Below are positions 1 through 4,548 of a DNA stretch of 6,802 bases, piece by piece. The notes beneath the pieces are model-generated. The model did not search any database. It worked only from the letters and a program-made list of their open reading frames with translations, and was not told the origin of the DNA. A program made the translations under genes and the position numbers. The stretch lies in NCBI GenBank assembly GCA_945876925.1, contig CAMCQD010000097.1, forward strand, positions 1 to 6,802. The letters are read 5' to 3'. Within the stretch, counting starts at the first letter, position 1, and every line of letters starts with the position of its first letter. Origin of the DNA: an uncultured Dermatophilus sp. GTDB taxonomy: Bacteria; Actinomycetota; Actinomycetes; Actinomycetales; Dermatophilaceae.

Positions 1-16
1 GGGCCCGGGGCCCGGA

Positions 17-64
17 GGACCGTGGGCCGGCTTATGCCGGGGCAGCTCCGCCGGACCACGGACC
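17..64. repeat. Inverted repeat, possible structured RNA or terminator
   Basis: An outer stem pairs 17-25 with 56-64: CCGTGG at 20-25 faces CCACGG at 56-61, and two more G-C pairs follow one A/A mismatch. Inside it, CCGGC (27-31) and GCCGG (36-40) form a five-pair stem with a TTAT loop. GGACC recurs at 17, 53 and 60, so other foldings are possible. No T-tract follows. It could be the end of a transcript entering from the left, part of a structured RNA together with the hairpin at 69-116, or a DNA-level element. The pairing is seen directly; the role is not known. Confidence 0.4.
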
Positions 65-68
65 GCTG

Positions 69-116
69 GTCCTGGCTGTTATCCGCGTAGGCGCCGACGC
101 GGATACCAGCCAGGAC
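69..116. repeat. Near-perfect 20-bp inverted repeat with 8-nt loop
   Basis: Positions 69-88 are the reverse complement of 97-116 except for one T/C mismatch (79 against 106), giving 19 of 20 pairs. The loop at 89-96 is AGGCGCCG and contains the self-complementary GGCGCC. With one bulged base (68) the stem can be extended by 65-67 pairing with 117-119. This is far stronger than expected by chance even at high GC. No run of T follows on either strand, but actinobacterial terminators often lack one. It could terminate transcription from either side, or be a mobile-element or recombination palindrome. No coding sequence crosses it. Confidence 0.6.
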
Positions 117-155
117 AGCATCTGCCGGATCTTCTCCTCCGGCTATCCCCGGGGC

Positions 156-317
156 TCAGGTGCGGGCCTGTCCTGCCTCCCAGAGGGCGCTGACGGGCAT
201 GGCGCGAAGCTGGTCACCGAGGGAAAGCGTCTCCGGGCCGGCTTCGGCTCCGTCACTGGTGCGGTAGCAGAAGAGCCCGGCCCTGGTGGCTGACCAGTGC
301 GCAAGGTGGGAACGTGT
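156..317 (-). pseudogene. Possible 3' remnant of an unidentified gene
   Basis: On the minus strand a frame is open for 53 codons, from after an in-frame stop (318-320) to a TGA at 156-158. Its translation looks protein-like (for example TRAGLFCYRTSDG and GDQLRAMPVSALWEAG), with mostly G/C third positions. It has no credible start: the only ATG is internal, near the end. A nearby ATG at 319-321 opens a different frame that stops after 22 codons, so a frameshifted gene is possible. The open stretch ends next to the 44-bp direct repeat at 324, as expected if an insertion removed its 5' part. I do not recognise the family, and it may be chance. Confidence 0.22.
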
Positions 318-323
318 TCATCT

Positions 324-367
324 AGCCGCTAGCGTCGCGTTCGTTCAGCCGCACCCAGGGGAGGGGC
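324..367. repeat. 44-bp direct repeat, copy 1
   Basis: This segment matches 2897-2940 in the same orientation at 42 of 44 positions; the first 28 bases are identical and the differences are at 352 and 358. Weaker similarity continues about 30 bases further after a one-base gap. It contains the palindrome CGCTAGCG (327-334). The two copies bracket the lower-GC segment with the AlbA_2-type gene. Possible origins are attachment-like ends of an inserted segment, a duplicated leader (each copy lies ahead of a plus-strand reading frame), or a dispersed genomic repeat. No integrase or transposase able to explain it is intact here. Confidence 0.7.
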
Positions 368-379
368 CGGCCTGGGTGC
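351..379 (+). promoter_or_regulatory. 9-bp hairpin just upstream of a ribosome binding site
   Basis: GCACCCAGG (351-359) is exactly complementary to CCTGGGTGC (371-379), leaving an 11-base loop. The stem ends one base before GGAGG (381-385), the candidate ribosome binding site of the small reading frame at 393. The second 44-bp repeat copy has not kept this pairing and instead has CAGCC-T-GGCTG at 2940-2950. It could shape the leader of the small gene or be incidental in GC-rich sequence. Confidence 0.3.
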
Positions 380-392
380 CGGAGGGCGGCCC

Positions 393-575
393 GTGACATG
401 CGCCAGCGCCGAGGGAGCCGTCCTGTCGATGGGCGGACATGCCGGCGAGCGGGTAATCCTCACTGCGAGCTGGGCCAAGGTCGCAGGTTCTCCGGCCAGC
501 GGTGCCTTCCTGACATCGCGGCACTACCTTCCGGCCGGGATGCTCCCGCACATCATCAAGGGCGAACTCGGTTAG
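393..575 (+). CDS. Possible small protein (60 aa), unknown function
   Basis: The frame starts with GTG and encodes 60 residues. GGAGG at 381-385, seven bases upstream, is an excellent ribosome binding site and the main reason to take the frame seriously. About three quarters of third codon positions are G or C (my count, 45 of 59), and the composition is protein-like: mixed hydrophobic and polar, no cysteine-rich or membrane segment, ending in LPHIIKGELG. I do not recognise the family. It lies between the direct repeat copy 1 and the operator-like repeats, in the same direction as the AlbA_2-type gene 138 bases downstream, so the two could be cotranscribed. Longer open frames overlap it (398-817 plus, 345-710 minus) but have arginine/proline-rich, non-protein-like translations. 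It may also be a fragment of a larger lost gene. Confidence 0.42.
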   Translation: MTCASAEGAVLSMGGHAGERVILTASWAKVAGSPASGAFLTSRHYLPAGMLPHIIKGELG

Positions 576-641
576 GGCCGGGGCAACTCCGCGTCCCTGA
601 CAGCCGCCCCGGCGCCACTGCGGGCACGCAGCCGAGCCGTA

Positions 642-714
642 TCTTGCAGTTCTGTCTTGCAGTCTTGCAGTCCTGTCTTGCAGTTCTTCAAACTGCATGC
701 AAAACTGCAAGACA
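642..714 (+). promoter_or_regulatory. TCTTGCAGT repeat array, putative operator at the start codon
   Basis: TCTTGCAGT occurs exactly at 642-650, 655-663, 663-671 and 676-684. The spacings of 13, 8 and 13 make a 21-bp unit repeated twice in tandem (642-662 and 663-683, 20 of 21 identical), about two DNA helical turns. The inverse, ACTGCAAGA, is at 704-712. TGTCTTGCAGTT (674-685) and AACTGCAAGACA (703-714) form an exact 12-bp inverted repeat whose last base is the A of the ATG. A partial element with TGCATGCA (694-701) lies between. Such an array looks like cooperative binding sites for a DNA-binding protein, plausibly the winged-helix protein encoded immediately downstream. A bound protein would cover the start of the gene. 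No convincing -35/-10 pair was found. Confidence 0.7.
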
Positions 715-2486
715 TGTCTGCCGCAGCAAGAGTCCCCGGCATCGTGCGTCGCCTGCGCAGCGTGCGCACAGACACTGGCGACGTGGAGGTCAAGGCAGCC
801 GCAGGCGGCTTGCCTAAGTCGATGGCCGAGACCCTGTCGGCCTTCTCGAACGGCTCAGGCGGGGTCATCATCCTAGGTCTTTCCGAGAGCGAAGGGTTCG
901 CACCGGCTTCGGGTTTCGACCCCAAGAAGATGCAGGACGCGCTATCACGGCTGGCCGCCGAGGAGATGGAGCCGCCCCTCCGCGGCGACATCGAGGTTGC
1001 AGAAGTCGATGGCGCACCTGTGGTGGTCATGGAGGTTCCCGCCCTCGATCCTCTCCGGCGGCCCTCGCACATCAAGCGCAAGGGCGCATACGAAGGATCG
1101 TTCATCCGAGGCGGGGACGGCGACCGGCGCCTGACGGCATACGAAGTCACCCAGATGCTCGCCAACCGGGAGCAGCCGCGTGATGATGCCCAGATCGTGG
1201 CCCGCGCGACGACGAAGGACCTTGATGACGACCTGGTCCAAGCCTTACTCGCCCGGCTACGCAGCAGGCCGGGACGCGCCTTCGCTGAAGTGGGCGACGT
1301 GGAGGCCCTTGTCCGGATCGGCGCGCTCGCTCGCGATGGCTCCGGCGCCCCTAAGCCGACGCTCGCGGGTTTGCTCTGCCTAGGCCGTTACCCACAGCAA
1401 TTCGAACCTCAGCTCTTCGCCTCCTTCGTGGCTCTTCCCGGGAAGAACCTGGGCGACTCAGCAGCAGACGGGACGCGCTTCCTCGACAACGTCACGTGCG
1501 ACGGAACGATCCCGCAGATCCTGCACACGGTCCTCGCTGCGGCACGACGAAACATGCGAACAGCAACCGTGGTCACCGACTCTGGCCGCACTGATCGCTC
1601 AGAATACCCGATCGAGGTGATTCGCGAACTCGTTGTCAACGCACTGCTCCACCGTGATTACTCGGCCCAGGCGCGCGGCACTCAGGTTCAGATCGAGTTA
1701 TTCCCTGACCGCCTCGTAGTCAAGAGCCCCGGTGGCCTCTACGGTGCTGTAACGCCCGGTCAGCTCGGAGTCGAGGCAGTATCCTCGACCAGGAATGCAT
1801 TCCTGGCCAAACTGCTGGCGGAACTTCCTGACGACGAGGGTTACCCGATCAGCGAGAACCGGGGCTCGGGCTTGCCGCGCGTCATGACGCGACTCAGGAA
1901 CGCAGGCATGTCACCACCGGAGTTCGCCGTCAGCCCAGGGCACGTGCACATCACGGTGCCTCAGCATGCACTACTCGATCCGGATACTGTTGACTGGATC
2001 CGGAAACTGGGGCAAGAATCACTGTCCAGCGATCAGCACATCGCACTGGCGCTCATGCGCGGAACTGGCTCGGTATCGAATGAGATGCTCCGCGCATGGG
2101 GAGTCGAGTCTCACGCGGCCACGACGGCACTACGAGATCTGGTGGAGCGCGGGCTGGCGGCCAAGTTCGGAGGCCGCCGCTACGCCACATACGAACTGAC
2201 GGCCGAGGCGATAGAACGCGAGCTCTTCTCAGACCAGGCTGCACCTAAGCCTGAGCCGCAGCCCCTCGTTCGCTCACGCAGGGTCGAGGCAGAACTAAAC
2301 ACGGTCGCGCAGGCGATACGAGCCGGGCACACCACGACCGCTTCGATTCAGAAGCTGCTTGGCTGGAAATACGATACCGTAATCAGGCGGATCAACCGGC
2401 TCCTCGCCGAGAAACGAATCGTGTCAACTGCCCCAGCACATAGCCGCCACCGGACATACGCTATTGCAACAAAAGGAACCAGATGA
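714..2486 (+). CDS. AlbA_2/HATPase_c_4 ATP-binding protein with C-terminal HTH domains
   Basis: This 590-residue protein belongs to the predicted regulators with a Schlafen-type AlbA_2 domain (COG2865-like). AlbA_2 spans about residues 16-150: the conserved acidic/lysine pair is in DVEVK (23-27), then AFSNGSGGVIILGL (43-56). A HATPase_c_4 (GHKL-like) region covers about 300-415, with RELVVNALLHRDYS (304-317), SPGGLYGAVTP (338-348) and the glycine-rich ENRGSGLPRVM (381-391). Two winged-helix-like regions follow (about 436-500 and 524-585), separated by a proline-rich linker. There is no signal peptide or membrane segment, so it should be cytoplasmic and bind nucleic acid and ATP. I chose ATG 714 because the upstream TTG at 657 would put the operator repeats into coding sequence. 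There is no clear Shine-Dalgarno, so translation may be leaderless or weak. Sampled GC is 53%, below the neighbours, and there are two rare TTA codons (1245, 1698); both suggest transfer. Regulation or defence is inferred, not shown. Confidence 0.9.
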   Translation: MSAAARVPGIVRRLRSVRTDTGDVEVKAAAGGLPKSMAETLSAFSNGSGGVIILGLSESEGFAPASGFDPKKMQDALSRLAAEEMEPPLRGDIEVAEVDGAPVVVMEVPALDPLRRPSHIKRKGAYEGSFIRGGDGDRRLTAYEVTQMLANREQPRDDAQIVARATTKDLDDDLVQALLARLRSRPGRAFAEVGDVEALVRIGALARDGSGAPKPTLAGLLCLGRYPQQFEPQLFASFVALPGKNLGDSAADGTRFLDNVTCDGTIPQILHTVLAAARRNMRTATVVTDSGRTDRSEYPIEVIRELVVNALLHRDYSAQARGTQVQIELFPDRLVVKSPGGLYGAVTPGQLGVEAVSSTRNAFLAKLLAELPDDEGYPISENRGSGLPRVMTRLRNAGMSPPEFAVSPGHVHITVPQHALLDPDTVDWIRKLGQESLSSDQHIALALMRGTGSVSNEMLRAWGVESHAATTALRDLVERGLAAKFGGRRYATYELTAEAIERELFSDQAAPKPEPQPLVRSRRVEAELNTVAQAIRAGHTTTASIQKLLGWKYDTVIRRINRLLAEKRIVSTAPAHSRHRTYAIATKGTR

Positions 2487-2638
2487 CGTATCCCGGGCTC
2501 CGCCGCATACCGCAGGCGCATCCGGTAAGCTGACGCAGTTCCGGTCGTTGATAGTCGTAGCGAGGGCGACCTCGGCGGACATCGCGCAACGGTCAGTAAG
2601 TAGCTGGATTGAGTACTCACCAGAAACTACGAAGCACT

Positions 2639-2722
2639 ATGGCCTTGGATAAGGCTGCACTACGTGAGGCGCTTGAAGCTATGCAGGCTACTGGCGCCGG
2701 GAACCGGGTCCGGGCTGCCTAG
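2639..2722 (+). pseudogene. Possible N-terminal fragment of an IS256-type transposase
   Basis: A 27-codon frame starts at ATG 2639 and ends at TAG 2720-2722. Its translation begins MALDKAALREALEAM and ends in NRVRAA. From memory, many actinobacterial IS256/Mutator transposases begin with a very similar MALD-x-x-AL-x-x-x-L-x-A segment followed by an arginine-bearing helix. Full members run to about 400 residues with a DDE catalytic domain; none of that follows here and no terminal inverted repeats were found. It would be a stub left by deletion, supporting past mobile-element activity between the 44-bp repeats. The match is short, so an unrelated small peptide or chance remains possible. Confidence 0.33.
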
Positions 2723-2896
2723 ACGTCCCGGATCGTATTGCTGCCGGTGGTGCCCCTCCTCGTGCAGGCCGTGGTACAGATTGACGCCATCGGCGTAGAC
2801 GAGGGGTCCGTGGCGCTGCCCTTCACCACCGGCCCCGGCTCCCCGAATGCGGCGGCAGCCGAGCCGGTGCCGCATGCGTGGCCGTTCCCCCGGTCA

Positions 2897-2940
2897 AGCC
2901 GCTAGCGTCGCGTTCGTTCAGCCGTACCCAAGGGAGGGGC
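2897..2940. repeat. 44-bp direct repeat, copy 2
   Basis: This is the partner of 324-367, in the same orientation and 2,573 bases away, with 42 of 44 positions identical (differences at 2925 and 2931) and the same CGCTAGCG palindrome (2900-2907). It marks the right edge of the lower-GC segment and sits about 100 bases before the glycosyltransferase start, in its probable leader. Just downstream, CAGCC-T-GGCTG (2940-2950) is self-complementary. Confidence 0.7.
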
Positions 2941-3041
2941 AGCCTGGCTGTGAGGGGTTAGCCCGGCACGTGTGCCCGCGACCGGCTCGCTGGCGGCCCC
3001 GACGGCACGGGCTGAGCCACTGCTCGCGGCGGGATCATGGA

Positions 3042-4352
3042 ATGATGCGGATCTTGCTGCTGACGTTCGGGACTGAGGGGGATGTGCGCCCGTTCGCGGC
3101 GCTGGGGCGGAAGCTGATCGACCGGGGTCATGAGGCGGCGGTGTGCACCGCAGACGGGTACGCGCCCATCGCCGCGAGCGCCGGCGTACCGCTGCTCGGC
3201 TTCGGGGACGAGTGGCTCCGCGCCATGGCCGAGGCGATGGCCGCATCAGGAAGCGTGCCCGGGATGCTGCGGCACGTACCAGACGTGCTGCGCGGCCTCG
3301 CCGCCTGCCTGGACCGGCAGTTCGAACTCGCCCGCGGCTACGCCCCGGATGTGGTGGTATTTCATCCCAAGCCGCTCGGCGGCCCGCACCTCGCCGAACG
3401 ACTCGGCGTGCCGGGCGTGCTCGCGCTCCCGCTGCCGATGTATCACCCGACCGGCGCGTACCCGCCGTCGGTCTTGCCCCGGCTGCCCCGCCCGCTCTGG
3501 CCGGCCGGGTACGCGCTGACCCGGCACTCCACCGATGCTTACCGGCCGCTGATCAACCGGCTCCGCTCCCGGATGGGCCTGCCCCGGCTCCCCCGGGGAC
3601 GCACGGACCTGCACCAGCCGGACGGATCGCCACGGCAGGTCTTGTACGCCTACTCACCCGCGTTCTTGCCGGTACCGCCGGAGTACCCGCCCACGGTGCA
3701 CGTGACCGGGTGGTGGACCCTGCCCGGCAACGGCGGCGAGATTCCGGAGGCGGTACGCGCGTTCGTCGCCGCCGGACCGGCCGACCTGTACATCGGCTTC
3801 GGCTCGATGGCCCTGGGCGGGCTACGCGAACGGGCCTCACAGGCGGTCGCGGGTGCGCTGGCCGCGACGGGGCTGCGTGCCGTGGTCAGCACCGGATGGG
3901 GAGGACTGGACGGGGCTGCGCTTCCCCCGAACGCGATCGCGGCCAGGCGGGTGCCGCACGAGTGGCTGTTCCCGCAGGTCAAAGCCGTGGTGCATCACGC
4001 GGGTTCGGGTACCCTGGCCGGCGGGTTGCGTGCCGGGCGGCCGACCCTGGCCTGCCCGGTCCTGGGCGACCAGCCGTTCTGGGGCGCACAGGTCCACGCC
4101 CGCGGCCTTGGCCCAGCCCCCATCCCGCTGCGACGCCTCACCGCAACCACACTGGCCACAGCATTCGAGCAGCTCCTGCATGACGGGGCGATACGCACCG
4201 CGGCCGCCCTGATGGCTGAGCAGCTCGCCGCCGAGGAGGGCACCGCCACAGCCGCGACCATCATCGAACGCCTCGGGTCATCCAGCCGCAAGCCACGTGC
4301 TCGTCCAGCCGTATCCGATCAGGAACCCTCTCAGCGGCCCCACGAGACGTGA
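3042..4352 (+). CDS. GT1/GT28-like glycosyltransferase
   Basis: The product is a 436-residue nucleotide-sugar-dependent glycosyltransferase of the GT-B fold, closest in motif to the sterol 3-beta-glucosyltransferase and EryCIII/vancomycin Gtf group. The N-terminal Glyco_transf_28-like domain opens with RILLLTFGTEGDVRPF (3-18), placing the acceptor-side loop at the very start. The C-terminal donor domain shows IGFGSM (251-256), VPHEWLFP (304-311), HHAGSGT (318-324) and LGDQPFWG (341-348), matching the nucleotide-sugar signature; HHAGSGT varies the usual HHGGAGT but keeps the histidines. The length is typical, with an extra polar tail after about 412. There is no signal peptide or membrane span, so it is cytoplasmic, acting on a small lipophilic acceptor such as a sterol, polyketide or peptide. 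Sugar and acceptor cannot be read from sequence. ATG 3042 and 3045 are equally possible starts; the ribosome binding site is weak. It stands alone and converges on dnaB. Confidence 0.9.
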   Translation: MMRILLLTFGTEGDVRPFAALGRKLIDRGHEAAVCTADGYAPIAASAGVPLLGFGDEWLRAMAEAMAASGSVPGMLRHVPDVLRGLAACLDRQFELARGYAPDVVVFHPKPLGGPHLAERLGVPGVLALPLPMYHPTGAYPPSVLPRLPRPLWPAGYALTRHSTDAYRPLINRLRSRMGLPRLPRGRTDLHQPDGSPRQVLYAYSPAFLPVPPEYPPTVHVTGWWTLPGNGGEIPEAVRAFVAAGPADLYIGFGSMALGGLRERASQAVAGALAATGLRAVVSTGWGGLDGAALPPNAIAARRVPHEWLFPQVKAVVHHAGSGTLAGGLRAGRPTLACPVLGDQPFWGAQVHARGLGPAPIPLRRLTATTLATAFEQLLHDGAIRTAAALMAEQLAAEEGTATAATIIERLGSSSRKPRARPAVSDQEPSQRPHET

Positions 4353-4507
4353 GGAACCACCTCCAAGGTGATGGACCAGGTCCAGCGCGAGCGCCACCGA
4401 GCCGTCATCACGCGCCACGCGAAGCCGGCCGCAGCACCGTCAGGCTGCTTCCCGCGGCCACGAGGCCACCGCCGTCGCCCGCAGCTGCGGCGCCCTCGAC
4501 GACCGTT

Positions 4508-4526
4508 GCCCGCTTCGCTACCGGGC
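4508..4526. terminator. Weak hairpin between convergent genes
   Basis: GCCCG (4508-4512) pairs with CGGGC (4522-4526) around a nine-base loop, 23 bases beyond the stop codon of dnaB on the minus strand. A shorter CACCT/AGGTG stem lies just past the glycosyltransferase stop at 4352. Convergent genes need termination in this 196-base gap, but both stems are short, lack T-tracts and are common at this GC content. Nothing else was seen in the gap. Confidence 0.2.
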
Positions 4527-4548
4527 TCCGCTGCAGCTCAAGCCCCGC

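Larger units (their letters stand above)
2487..3041. other. Gene-poor segment between the ATP-binding gene and the glycosyltransferase
   Basis: No intact gene is visible in these 555 bases. The first 200 are comparatively AT-rich (28 of 60 G+C in 2581-2640), like the preceding gene, and the composition returns to high GC from about 2690. Within it are a possible transposase fragment (2639-2722) and the second 44-bp repeat (2897-2940). No clear terminator follows the stop at 2486. The frame of the glycosyltransferase stays open upstream to 2847, but that stretch encodes an arginine/proline-rich sequence foreign to the family and is read as non-coding leader. Confidence 0.6.

Noticed and set aside
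345..710. 121-codon minus-strand open frame, with another at 572-1165
   Set aside because: Both are antisense shadows. Their starts read the TCTTGCAGT repeats as DRTARLQ-type repeats, and the second covers the AlbA_2 coding region.
657..713. TTG at 657 as an upstream start adding 19 residues to the ATP-binding protein
   Set aside because: The extra residues are encoded by the operator-like repeats and do not resemble the family. ATG 714 gives a normal N-terminus.
398..817. 139-codon plus-strand open frame overlapping the small gene and the operator repeats
   Set aside because: The translation is arginine/proline/serine-rich and repetitive where it crosses the TCTTGCAGT array. It overlaps the start of the clear AlbA_2-type gene and has no comparable ribosome binding site.
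2464..2652. 62-codon plus-strand frame ending in SSWIEYSPETTKHYGLG
   Set aside because: It overlaps the end of the ATP-binding gene, has no ribosome binding site and no recognisable motif.
2768..2797. Minus-strand YADGVNLYHGL resembling the D-G-x-N-L-Y motif of NYN-domain nucleases
   Set aside because: Only about 11 residues match, with no flanking NYN-like sequence on either side. It is too short to separate from chance, though a BLASTX would settle it.
2847..3041. N-terminal extension of 65 residues on the glycosyltransferase
   Set aside because: The family begins with the MRILLLTFGTEGD segment. The extension is arginine/proline-rich, crosses the 44-bp repeat and looks like a frame open by GC bias.
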